Shown here one piece after another: positions 44,801 through 57,860 of a stretch of 64,000 bases of DNA. Origin of the DNA: Ficedula albicollis (lineage: Eukaryota; Chordata; Aves; Passeriformes; Muscicapidae); NCBI RefSeq assembly GCF_000247815.1, contig NC_021677.1, forward strand, positions 3,370,041-3,434,040. The letters are read 5' to 3'. The position numbers were made by a program, and so were the translations under genes. How positions within the stretch are numbered: the first letter of the stretch is position 1; every line of letters starts with the position of its first letter. The notes beneath the pieces are model-generated. The model did not search any database and was not told the DNA's origin. It worked only from the letters and a program-made list of their open reading frames with translations.

Positions 44801-47800
44801 CAGGTTTGAGATGGAGAAGCACAGTTTTGGCAACAAGAACCACACTGCATAATCTTGATATCAAGTATTCTCTCTGGCAAGTCTGCAACATCAACTGACA
44901 TGGAGAAAAGAAGTCCATACATTATTCCAAGAAAGAGAGATACATTGCCACTGTTATGCTCACAACTTAACTGTAAGAAAACTATTTTATGGCTGTCCAT
45001 AGTCAAACATAAAATGCATGAGTAGAGTCTGGCAATCCAACCAAGTGCAATCAATGAAAGACAAAATATTGAAAACCACCCCTTTCCTGCAGCCATATAA
45101 AGATATTATAAGCAAGACAAAGAAACTATAGAAGACTAGAAACTATAAAAGTAGGGCATAAAAAGATATTTGAAACTGTTACATTTGCAACCCTGCACTT
45201 TTCATTATTTTTCTAAGGTAACAAATGTTATCACACTCCAGGGCTTCCATTCAAAACAAAGAAGCAAAACCTGCAAACTGCACAATACTTATTTTGTTGC
45301 CTTAGATCTACAAGGTATATCAGAAAGCCACAAATTCCACAAGGAAATTATAGTGTAAGTTCACATGGAGAGCTGAGAGGAACAGCAAGCACGATGTGTG
45401 CTGAAATGAATCCTCACTTGCATCTGCTAGAGTAAAGCAAGGTGTATTGAAAGAGGCCTCCCTCTTCTGTTTTACTTCTTCCCCTGACAAAAATAATGAA
45501 GGTGATCTTCTGCACACTTAGGGAATTATAAAGAATTGGTCTGGCTGGTGTCTTAGAATATTTAATCCCTTTACATCGGCAAAGGGATTCGCTCGCAGAG
45601 AAAGCACGCAGCAGAGTGAACGCTGTAATCTTATTCTTTAAAAACATGGTTGGCACAGAAATTGTCCATTTTACTCAGGAGGATGCAACTACATTTCAGC
45701 TTTCATGTAAAGCTGCTTCATGAAATTGAAAAGCTTGCGCATGAACAGAAACAGAACAGCAGGGAAAAAACAAAGGCTGTGGCTGGCTATGGATCATTTC
45801 TCCTTTTCCACATGGTTTGAGGGAAAAATAGCTGGCTGCCCTGGGTGAAGACAATCTGCAGTAAGCAGGCTGGTACCAGTCTGATGACCTAATGGCAACA
45901 AGGAGTCCAGGACTGAAGAGTTCAGATTCCTGGGGAAAGCAGATAATCCAACGCCTCGTCTCTGTGAGTAAAGACTTTATGAACTGCACAAGAGGAAAAA
46001 AAAACAACCACAGGAAAAAACCAACAAAAGATACAGAGAAATGGGAAGTCATCTTAGGTCTTAGGGAGAAAGAAAAATCTTGTTAGTCAACCTTAATCCA
46101 GATATTGGGACTAAAACAGAGAAGTCCCACTCATTGCTTGCTCTGCCAAAGCCTTCGAGAGACAGCAACACAAACTGCCAGGAATGCTTTCACTGAACAG
46201 GTCTCTGTAAGGAAATGTCACTGTGTTCATTTGGTTCAGGAATGTTAGCAAGAAAAATAAACGTTCTGGGAGAGTCAAGGAGAAAAGAATTTAAAAGGTG
46301 AGTCTTGGTTCCTTCCTCCCAGCTGGATCCTGGGTAGTCACATAGAAGGAGGTATCTGGCACTTGCTTCAGGGAGATCTCTTCCCAAGATGACAGTCTTT
46401 GGTTCAATGAAGACAGTCCCCCTTTTATCAGCAAAACCAAAAAACTTCAAAACACTCTGAAAAAAGCATGTTTTCTGCCCATGCTAAAACAGGAGATATC
46501 ATGAAAGTCCTCCAAATTTCAAATAATCAGAAAGGCATTTCTCATTCTCCTCTGGTTGCATGATAATGAACAAAAGGGAAGTTTAAATTCAGGTGCAAAC
46601 TGGAAATCCAACTTTCAGGTCAGAAACTCTCAGCTTAAGAAATTACACTGATTATGTAAGGCTACAGTAAGTTAATTAACATTAATCAATGTTAGTTTCA
46701 ATGTGAAAAGCAGCAAATCCAGTCAGAAGAGACTGTTTCTACATTCACACAAATATGGCTTATGCTGTGAGACATAACTGAGTGTAAATCTTGACCTGGT
46801 AATTATCAAGGTCTTTACTGTGTAGTTTTAGATACTTTGATCAAAGGTTAAAAAACTCCTGTGAGAAATAGATGAGCATTTGGAAAAAACACAGGGATCA
46901 TATTTCATTATAATTTCTCCTTGTTTTCTGAGTATCAAGTTGTTGGACAGAACAAAAAGTTCCAAGATCTTTTGATGAATACCTTAAAAATGTCTAGTTG
47001 CTATCAATAACAAGATTAGATCCCTGTACCCTTGATACTTGGCGTGTCTGCCAAGGAAGAGCAAAGTTATTACCAATAACGTCTTTGTTATGTAACATAG
47101 AGACATAATTGACAGTTCAGTGAGGAGAACTACCAATAAAAAATCATATCACACATTCCTTAGTTTGCTCACATCTGTACTTTGATAAAGTATACACTGA
47201 GAAGTAGACATACCTGTCTGGTTTAATCATTTTGTATTTATGGAGTGAAAGTGAAAAAAGAGCAAGTGTGATAAGTTAAGTCCACTGTGTGATTCAGAAG
47301 AAAGAACTGTAAAGGTTTCATCTCCTAATCCTTTGGTTCTATGCAACACTGTAGTGCTGAAGTGAACCCACAATTCACAATGGAAACCTAAGATGTAGAG
47401 GACAAGATGAGATCCATCTTGAACTAAAATCCCCAGACCCCACACAGACAAAGAAATGTCAGAACTGACTGCTGCAAGGTACTGAAATATATTAACACAG
47501 GCACCCTCACAGATCACTTTGCTTTTACCCAGCTTGAGGAGTAAAGCCTGTTGTACAGTGTGAAGAAAGTCACCACTTTGAATATATTTTAATATATATA
47601 TTCAAATCTTGAATGATTGAGGTGGGCTGCATTTGGAACAATTGAAACAACCTTTCATGCTTTCTCTAAACTTAATACCTTCAACAGCCACTGCAAAAGG
47701 CATGTTTATTTACTCAAGAAAAAATATTTAAAATCAAAATAAATTTTTGCTAAGCTAAACCACTTTTAAAACATCAATGTAAAATGCTTTTGCACGATTT

Positions 47801-50103
47801 TCATTTGAGACAAAAATGCATTCTCACTTAAATTCTTTTCTTATCTGGTTAGATCACCTTCTATTGCACAGAAAACTGCATTTACTTTCCTATATGTTCT
47901 GTTGATTATATTTTGACCCATTTTTCTATGTAATCATACTCAATTTCTATTTGAAGAAGCCAGAAAACCTGGCCAGAAAACCAACAATTTTTTCCCACCA
48001 TTATAACATCATTCTCCTTTAGAAAAGCTTATGAAACCTATTTCTTTTAGCTTTTTCTCACAGGCAAAGCTTACAAACCATCATTTTGTAAGATTATTTT
48101 TTTGTTTCTCTTTTCTGGAGACTCTTCAACTCGTCTATATCAGAAATTGCAGTATCCAAAATTTGTGTTAGATGAAGCTTCCAGCATTTTCAAATCAGGA
48201 TAATTACGTCCTTTGTCTCTCATGCAATATTCCTCACCACAAACTGCAGAGTCACATTTGTCTCTTTTTGCAATAGCTTCACATTGTCAAGTCACTCTGT
48301 TTGTTTTTCCCCATGAGCCCAAGCTTGTGTTCCAAACCCTGCTCTAGCCAGCACAAGTACAGGGTGGATAATGCATTCTTCACCTTTTATTTTCTAATAT
48401 GGGGGAAAGAGGCCACTGACTTTAACCTACAAATCATGGAGTCAGGCACATGCCTCAGCAAAATTCAAATGAGCTCTGTTACTGACCAAGGAGATTTCTG
48501 GCATGAACTCCAAGTACCACTGCAGAGACAGCCCAAGGGAATACCGGGACCAGCACCACACTTGACACTTCCCCTCTTTCCTCCAGACTGAAAGCTGGGC
48601 TCCATCAACCACCTGGAATACTGCTCAGAATCCTCTCCCAAAGGCAGGCACTGCTCCAGGAGGGTTAAAATCAAAACCCATAGTAGCCAAAACAGCAGGA
48701 TTTCAATATAACAGCACCTTGTGTAGATCACATTAGAAAAGGTGAGGCAGGAGTCATTTCATCACAGAAAATATTTTTTTTCCTCAGGTTCTGGCTCACA
48801 GAACAACTTAACTTACAGATGTTCCCTCTGCCTTGCTAAAGCTTAACTCTTCTGGCTGCAGAGATATTACTGTGCTGAAAAGAACTGAAAATCTCAGTGC
48901 CTAAAGAAGAATAAACATGGCTTTGAAAGCTAACAGCAGCTGACATAGGCTGGAGAACATTTCTCTGACAGCTTCAATATTTAACCAGGAAAGTATGGAA
49001 CATGAATCTTAATTTTCTATGTGGTGTTTTAGTGTGGACTTTAGTTCCTGGAGTACTTAATGGCAAAAGAAACCCTTCTCACATGGTGAACTAGGTGCTT
49101 ACCTAGTTTCTTAGCAAGCAACTCATGTTTTCCAGGCAGTCATCATTCGTGAGAATTTATTTTTAACATAAATTCTGCTGTAATATGAAAGTCCAACTGC
49201 TACCGATTGTCAGTTTTCCCTAGATTTAGGCAACAATGTATTTTGGGAGTATGACTCAGGAAAACATTCACATGACCAAGTAAAGCAGGTGGCCAGGACC
49301 TACCAACACAGCATCAGCTTCATCAGAACATCCTCAGAGAGGGAAAAATAGCTCCTAGCTGTTTGGGGAGATGATCACAGGGTGGAAGAAAAAACTCTTC
49401 TAAGGTATAGGTTATAATTATTACAACAAGGAAAGCAAACTGCAGTCTTTTGCCTCAGCTTCACAAAGAGATACATTCCCAAAAAAACACTATTCTGCTG
49501 ATGGAAGTGTTTATATTGTGCTGCCAGGAAGTCTTGAAAAAACTCATTTACACAAGGGACCTCAGTCATAAGTTTAAATTATGCTTCTGCCAAAGAAACA
49601 GCTTACCTGCATCTCCCTCAAAAGCGTCTCACAAAGAGCACAGCTGATTTATTCCCCCAATGTTTCAACTGCAGTGGGGGAGAGGAGCTGTTTGTTAGTC
49701 TGTTGGGAAGGGAGATGCCCAGGATCCCATACAAATCTCCCTGTCCTGTGCAGATGGAGGCCCAGCACTGGGTCCTGTGGCTGCACAGGTTATTCCTGTC
49801 ATTCCCTTGGTGTGCTGGTTTTGTATCCATTTACTTTTTTGGTAAGGACGGAAAGGAACCAGTTATGGAAATAATTCCCTGTAAGGACCTTGGCAGCTTC
49901 TTTTAGACCTGACAAAAAACAATCAGTGGTTGATTTTTAATATTGATGTATTGTTACATTAAAGAAAAAGAGATGTGCCTTTGTGAATGCACATGTAAAA
50001 AAAAAAAAAAAAAAAACCAGGAATCCTTCTTTTCTTTCCCACAAACAACATACAGAAATGAATCAGTTTACCATCTCTAAAACAGTCTTTCCCCAGTTTA
50101 CTT
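41812..50103. other. Unique stretch, no gene recognised
   Basis: A somewhat GC- and CpG-richer patch occurs at about 42370-42680 with overlapping frames on both strands (112 codons on minus at 42261-42599, 77 codons on plus at 42621-42854). Neither resembles a known protein. A perfect 9-bp inverted repeat lies at 45564-45589. A run of 20 A lies near 49997-50016. Otherwise there is nothing I can support. Confidence 0.5.
45564..45589. other. Perfect 9-bp inverted repeat in a CpG-bearing patch
   Basis: AATCCCTTT, an 8-bp loop ACATCGGC, then AAAGGGATT. It sits in a small cluster of CpG dinucleotides (45575-45622) within AT-rich DNA. It could form a hairpin or be a dimeric factor site. No function is known to me. 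Confidence 0.5.
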
Positions 50104-50455
50104 ATGAGACAAGATGAAGGATTTTGGGTGGTGTCTCGGTGATCTTCCCTCTTCTTCATGGTTTCAGGTAGTAGGTTTTGGTTGGACAGTTCGTGCGGCA
50201 CTGAGGGTCACAGGAATTTAATTATGGGGTTAAAAGTACAAATAATATAGGTGTTATTTCTATAATGGACTGTATAGCTTTAAGAGACCTTGTAGTTTGC
50301 TGGATTAATCTTCCATTTTGCTCACTTTTAGCTGGTAGCTAGAAGTGTTGCTGAACATTCTGTACTTTTAATTAGATTTAATAAACAACCAAGCCCGAAC
50401 ATGAGAAAATCCGATTCCTTCTTGTACTTTTTAATCCTACCTCTGAGTAAAGACA
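50104..50455 (+). mobile_element. LTR-like interspersed repeat, copy 3 of 3 (5'-truncated)
   Basis: Aligns with the last two thirds of the elements at 3729-4261 and 34014-34559. It begins near GAGACAAGATGAAGGATTTT, passes CTTCTTCATGGTTTCAGG and CACTGAGGGTCACAGGA, and ends CCTCTGAGTAAAGACA. The AATAAA signal is at 50380-50385. The first 190 bp or so of the family are missing. Same orientation as the other two copies. Confidence 0.75.
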
Positions 50456-53128
50456 GAAAAAACATCCTCCTCTCTGAAAGTCACTTCCTTAGCATTCTAT
50501 CACAAATTGAGCAAAAAACCACCCAACATTTTTACTTCCTTTTTTTTGGTTAGAGAATGTTAATGTGTAGCTGCAAGCAGCTGAGTGGAAATACATCAGC
50601 AGAGCTTTCCTGCAGTCCACATTATGACTGAGCTCAGATATTTACTCATATGAACTATACCATTCAGTGAGATTGTCAATAAGAGTTAAGCATATAAAAG
50701 TTCTACTAGACTAGTGTGATAACAATTTTCAGACTATTTTTTTCCAGGTTATTCTGCTTTTTGAACTCGGAAAAAAGATGCTTTAGAGGCAATAACATTT
50801 ACTTTATTTAGAGGCTTTAAGAAATGATGAGCATGGTTCAGGTTTTATACAGAGTCCTGAATACAGGCTAGACTCTTCCAATTATAGTATTTTTCTGGGC
50901 AAGCTACCTTCAGTGACAAGCATTGCATCATCACTCCAGATTGCAGGAAATGGGCTCTATATTCTATGCATTTACAAATGCTCAAATTATACTAACCTGG
51001 GGTTTTTACTTATTGGCTGCCAATGCTTAAAACACAGGATTAGCTCCTATTGTTATTGTCTGGCTCTCATTAGCAGGCTCATATAAATTACAAATTTCAG
51101 GGTGAGTTAAGACACCCCATTTTCAAGAGGCTCTTTCTTTTCTGATATCAAACTTTCATCTTCCTTAAGAATTTGGATATTCCAGCACACGAGGAGTAGG
51201 AAGAGTGCCTCATACTTAGCATGATGACTCCATCAACTTTCACTGGACTATCTTCACCATTCAGGTCCAAAGTTAAATTCTGATTTATTAGTGTAGCAAG
51301 CTATCTATGGCTCCCCTTGGAAGCAGGAAGGTCCTTCAATGGTTCTTGTGTGTTTATTGGCAAGAACAGAGAGCTGCTGTTCAGGGATGGAAAGCCAGAC
51401 AAAATTGCAGAATCCAAAGGGGAGATCAAAACCACTGACTGCAGAGCAGGACTTTAAATCCATGTGAGCAGTCAATAACAAAAACCACAAACCACAGACT
51501 TGGGAATTCAACAATTCTCCTCAAGCTCAATTCACTCTCAAGGCTGAATTATTCAGTACACTCTTTTTTTTTTTCTCCCAGTAGAGTTTGCAAAAGCTGT
51601 CAAGGAAGAGATTGTCAAATTAGAAGGCAAATCAGAAGAGATGTGTTTTCCTCCCTCTTTCTCAAGTTCTAAGGAAGCTTTCTTAAGCTAGATTAAAATT
51701 GCATGTGACAAGCTACAGCACCCAGAGTACTCTCTATTAACAATGTGAATGGTATAAAAAACAAGCAAAAAGTGGTAATTTGTTATAAAGAGGTCATGAA
51801 AGTTGTCATCATAGCAAAGAGCTTGTATTCTGGTTTTTTGTAAGCTGTTTAGTCTTCTGGGCAGGATCTCCTACTCAGAGCTTGCAACTTTTCCTTAGGC
51901 AGTAAAGTTTTGTCCAATGGCAACATGGGGATAAGAACAACTGAACAAGAAAAAAAGAAAAAAGGAACAAAAAATCCCACCGATGAGCTGCAGTCTTGTT
52001 TGTGCTCATAACCTTCATCCAGACAACTCATTCATTATCCACATCCCTTCAGCTCACTCTGCAAAATGCAGCTGAGTCCCAGTTGTATCAGGACATTGGC
52101 TGTCAGATGCACACTCCTGATCCTCTGGTACAGCACAGCTTCTGGTGACATTTGATGGCATCTCAGAGCTTTGACACACTTTTCCTCTGCTCAGGAGGGA
52201 CACTTTGCTCTTCCTTCAGGAGCTGCTGTGAGGAAGCTCCCTGCCATCACCCAGAAAACCCCCAAATGACATTTTACTCATTCTGACATGGGAACAGCTC
52301 ACAGGCCTCCTGCAGAGCAAAGTACAAAGATCAGTACTATCCTAGCATTTAACAGTGGTTTCATGCATTACATTTTAAAAATGTGAGCAGATGTCAATAA
52401 ATGACACGTGAGGACAAATAAAAAGCCCTAAGATTTTATAAAAACCATAATGAAAATACATCACTATCCCTTCTTCCATCAGAGTATGTAATTCTGATCT
52501 CAAAATCTTCAAATGACTCCACTGTACTCAAGGAGAGCTATTTTCTCATGTTAGCATCATCAAAGTGACGGTACCACCTTCCCTTTAGTTAACACTAACC
52601 TGCTTCCACATGACCTCTAGAAGTCAATGATGAGGGAAAGCCCAAATGGGCACATTCCTATTTTCTAACTAACCTCCCCTTAAAAGCATTCCTAATACTC
52701 TCTGTGAAGAACTAACTCATCTCAAGAATGACACTGCTCAGAAAATCATAATCTCAAAAAAAACCCCAATTGTAGTCACTCAGATTTCCATCTCTTCTGT
52801 GTTTACCCAAGCATTTTCTACTTTTCAGCAGCAGCAGAAAATTTATCCATTAAGAATAGAAGGTAACTGTATATAAGAGGGGGAGTGAGGCAGAAAGTCT
52901 GGCACAGACAATGAAAGATTTTTGATAGATGTATCAATCCTTGAGCCTACAATGACATTTCTTCCTCCAGCTTGGACTACAAGTGACTGCCTTTGGTGAA
53001 ATGGGCTCCTTTAACCACGGCAATGTTCTCCTTGCTTTCAGTCATTTCATCCTCCTATTTAACTACAGATGCACAAACTTTGATTTCTTGGAGTGAACAA
53101 TAAATTTTGCTGCTTGTGTTCCATCAGT
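50456..53128. other. Unique stretch, no gene recognised
   Basis: No repeat, RNA gene or exon-like frame recognised. The plus strand is rich in A and C over much of it. Confidence 0.5.
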
Positions 53129-53130
53129 CA

Positions 53131-53525
53131 CTTAATCAGTCTGTGTTTTCTCGATTTCCTGAAACACCCCTGGCCTCCCTTCTTCCCTTTTTTTAAAGAA
53201 AAGGTACTCCCACGATGAGCTGTGTAAATATGAGTCCAGCAGTTATAAACACTCAACAGAAATACGGTATTCCCACGATGAGCTGTGCAAATATAAGTCC
53301 AGCAGTTATAAACACTCAACAGAAATACTTGGGACTTAATCAGTCCGTGTTTTCTTGATTTCCTGAAACACCCCTGGCCTCCCTTCTTCACTTAATCAGT
53401 CTGTGTTTTCTCGATTTCCTGAAACACCCCTGGCCTCCCTTCTTCCCTTTTTTTAAAGAAAAGGTACTCCCACGATGAGCTGTGTAAATATGAGTCCAGC
53501 AGTTATAAACACTCAACAGAAATAC
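53131..53525. repeat. Mosaic tandem repeat of modules A and B (order A-B-B-A-A-B)
   Basis: Module A starts CTTAATCAGTCTGTGTTTTC and occurs at 53131, 53335 and 53391. Module B (63 bp, starting GGTACTCCCACGATGAGCTG) occurs at 53203-53265, 53266-53328 and 53463-53525. The span 53131-53265 is identical to 53391-53525, giving a 260-bp larger unit. The middle A and B copies carry two and three substitutions. This implies an older A-B duplication followed by a recent 260-bp one. The 87-codon minus-strand frame across it merely reads the repeats. Confidence 0.93.
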
Positions 53526-53740
53526 TTGGTAAGTTCTGGTTGCAGCATAGCCATAACAAAAAATTCTGATGCAAGCTGCCTTACTTGCTTCCAGAAATGC
53601 ATTTGTTTCATGAAGGTGACTTCATGGCCAGCAATCCTTGTGTTGCTGCCAGAACACTGGGGGAAAGCTTTATTTCAAGGAAAGAAAGACGAACGTGTCA
53701 ATTGATGATGACAGAACTGTTGTAGGTCAAACAATAAGTT

Positions 53741-53872
53741 AAGTTAAACTTATTCTGAGTGTGTAGCAGGCTTGGGGATATTTTTCCTTACTTCTGAGCA
53801 CACTGATAAGTTAAACTTATTCTGAGTGTGTAGCAGGCTGGGGGATATTTTTCCTTACTTCTGAGCACACTG
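53741..53872. repeat. 67-bp tandem duplication
   Basis: Copy 1 (53741-53807) and copy 2 (53808-53872) both begin AAGTTAAACTTATTCTGAGT and end in CTTCTGAGCACACTG-like sequence. They differ by about one base (GGCTTGGGG versus GGCTGGGGG). A separate event from the mosaic 200 bp upstream. Confidence 0.92.
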
Positions 53873-55659
53873 CATTGTGTGAGGGCAGCTCTGAGCTAAA
53901 CAGAAAACAAAACAGACTTACTGTGGTCAGTATGGATTGTACCTCTCAGGGTAAGGTTAATAAGAGCATCCCACTGCATCGTTCAATTACTTTCTAGGAC
54001 CAAAGTTAATTAGTGCAGCATTCATCAGGGATCTCATAGGTAACATGGTCCCCTTGACTGGGGAAATCTGCAGCTGACACAGGAGTAAACTAGGAGTGCC
54101 TGCAAGAAGACAAACATGCAATCAGTGATAACAAAATGGCAGATATAACCCAGCTCTCACAGGGAAGATCAGGAAGGAAATGTTGCACTTGTTTTGAGAC
54201 ACAGCTGATTACATTTACTGCTGTTATCTCCAGAGACATGGGCATTGGCTCACACAGTGCACTTAGAGCTCAGAGCTTTGGAGAATAGATGCCTTTGTTT
54301 ACAAGCAGTGATGTCCAAATAGTTTCTCTCCTCCATCAGACTGAAAAATTTCCATCTCCAAGCACCTGTATTACAAACATCTCAGCACCTTCAAATTGCT
54401 GCTATTTAAAAAACACGAAGCAAGATTTCAGTTACAAGAGAAGGATAAAGAAATTACCACTTCATCACCAGGCTGTTCAGAGCTCACTCTGCAGCAAGCC
54501 CGAATCCCAAGCTAGCCATGAGCTTGTGGTCCCACAGGATAAAAACCACACTCTGTAAATGCATTAATATCACTTTGCAGTTGATGTATTTGTCTGTCCT
54601 GGACAGAGGTCAAGCTATAGAACAGCACAGCTGTCTTGGTCACTGCCAAACTACCAAACTATAGCCAAATAATATATAAAATAATATAAAAATGATGGTC
54701 AAATCATATGCAGTAATTCAAAACCTGGTCACACATGATCACTGGACTTTGTATTCTACACACATCTCTGTCAGTGGTCTTTGATAGCTCCTCTGTCCTC
54801 CCTCCTCTTGGACACATCACCAGCATTGGCCTGGACTTGATTTTGTGTCACAAATTAGAAAGTTTCTGCCTCTAGAGAGTTTACATACATATGAATAATT
54901 TGATAGACCTCCTGAACCTGGTTTTCCCTAAAAGACATTCTGGTACCTCTAGCTCTACCAAGTTCTTTAAAATTTGCCCCTTCTTCAGTGCAGTAGGTTA
55001 AGCAGCAGGACTGCTGAAGCCTGATCCCTAGTTTCAGAGAAAGAGCTGTGACTGACAGCACCTCTTACAAATTGCCTTTCTCCCTGCACGCCTGGAGAAA
55101 CAAACAAATGACATTGGTTTTTCCAGCACCAAGATGAGTATTTGTGCAGCATTTGTTGAGGCTAGTAGAGAGTTTCACACGGTTAGATGTGAAAACATGC
55201 ACTGATGTCATCAAAATCTCTGTCCCTCAAAAATATGATTACAGTGGTAACAACTGTAACAGCCACACACTATTTTATTATCTATTATTAATGCTTAACA
55301 ACGACAAGGCAGCTGAGTGAACTGGTGGAATTATGCCTGGCTTATACAATCGTGTTTTACAGACATCACTTTTCTATTAAAAAGGGGGGATGGAGGGGGG
55401 AATGCCTTTCAGACATAAGCAATGTCTCCAAAGCACTCGGAGGCAAGTAAACAACTTTTCTCATTAATACCCTCTCCTTTCCCAAAATGCATCTCATTCC
55501 GATGATTTACTTTTTGCTTCAAGAAGAAAAAAAAGCTTCTGCTAGAAGATGCTGCTATTTCTAGAACGGTTATCAGCAGCCTTTAAACAGGAGGCTGAAC
55601 ATCCACACCAGCCTGAACTTTCTGAGCTCACCGCGGCCTTTGATATTTGCCTAAACTAT
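53873..55659. other. Unique stretch, no gene recognised
   Basis: No recognisable exon. Frames of up to 89 codons lack motifs. This is the immediate flank of the GA array and CpG island. Confidence 0.5.
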
Positions 55660-55668
55660 TATAAAAGG
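55660..55668 (+). promoter_or_regulatory. TATA-box-like motif before the GA array
   Basis: TATAAAAGG matches the classical TATA box and is followed at once by GG and a (GA)n array of 295 bp. A start site 25-30 bp downstream would fall inside the array. It lies about 350 bp from the start of the CpG island. Such motifs also occur by chance in AT-rich DNA. Confidence 0.35.
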
Positions 55669-55967
<299 letters not shown>

Positions 55968-56332
55968 AAATGGAGCAGCCAGTTCTCAGTTTCTCCCCTC
56001 ATGACACCCACCCAGCCTCCCAGCCTACAAGCCCAGAAAGCGAAGCAGCACCTTACGGATCTCCTACTCGGCAGGATAAACATGCCTAATGGCAGACATC
56101 TCCTCAGCCCCCACCTCCTCCGGAGGCTCCTGCCCTCCCCTCCAGCTACGGCTGCCTCTCCGCCGCCCGAGCTTTCCCAGCCGCGCTTTTAACTCCTTTT
56201 AACCCGCCAACATGAATGTGCCAAACCCGCACCGGGCTGCATCTCCAACATTTTCCCCTCCCGACTGCGAGGGCGCGCGTTCCGGGTAGCGAGGAGCGGC
56301 CAAGCAGCACAGCGAGCGGGATCGCTGCTGAG

Positions 56333-56408
56333 CGGGACCGTTCCCCAGAGGGGCCGGGATCGCTCCCGGGCGGGATCGTTCCCCAGAGGGGCCGGGATCG
56401 CTCCCGGG
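56333..56408. repeat. Two 38-bp direct repeats in the CpG island
   Basis: Units 56333-56370 and 56371-56408 both read CGGGA(C/T)CGTTCCCCAGAG and then GGGCCGGGATCGCTCCCGGG, with a single C/T difference. A partial related sequence (GCGGGATCGCTG) lies just upstream at 56317-56328. Each unit contains the inverted pair GGGA and TCCC around CG, so it could form small hairpins or hold paired factor sites. Confidence 0.9.
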
Positions 56409-56431
56409 GCACAAGGCGCACGGCCCGGGAC

Positions 56432-57473
<1,042 letters not shown>

Positions 57474-57860
57474 GCGGCGGGTGCAACTTTGCGCGGCCTC
57501 TGCCCGGCCGGAGCCGCCCTGGCCGGAGCCGCTCCTGCAGGGCCGGGGGGATCCGGGGCTGCCCCGCTGCTCCCCCCGGCCCTCGGGGTTCAGCCCGGTT
57601 TAACTAGAACGCGGTTCAACCCAGCCCCCCGGCTCCGTATGCCCCGAGCTGAAAAAGACCGCTCCTCGCGTTTCTGCAGCAGATGTGCGGGCTGTAGGTC
57701 GGACAGGATGTACGCTGGGCTGGTTTCTGTGTGTGGCTTCCGCATCGTGGCACAGCACTCCTGCTTAAAAACTTTCACTTAAGGGTGCTTTCTCATAAGG
57801 AAGCTGAGCTCCTTGTGCACAAAAACGTGAAAAGATCGAGGGTCTGTCTCCGGGCGCAAA

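Noticed and set aside
53128..53391. 87-codon protein with an internal repeat
   Set aside because: The repeat is at the DNA level in modules A and B and also occurs where the frame is broken.
53131..53525. CRISPR-like spacing of repeats
   Set aside because: Modules are too long, adjacent and few, and the genome is vertebrate.
57600..57630. GGTTCAA word as a tRNA T-loop
   Set aside because: No A box, anticodon arm or acceptor stem fits around it.
57489..57782. 97-codon frame after the G run as a first coding exon
   Set aside because: No known protein similarity; GC-rich DNA often lacks stop codons; no convincing donor site closes it.
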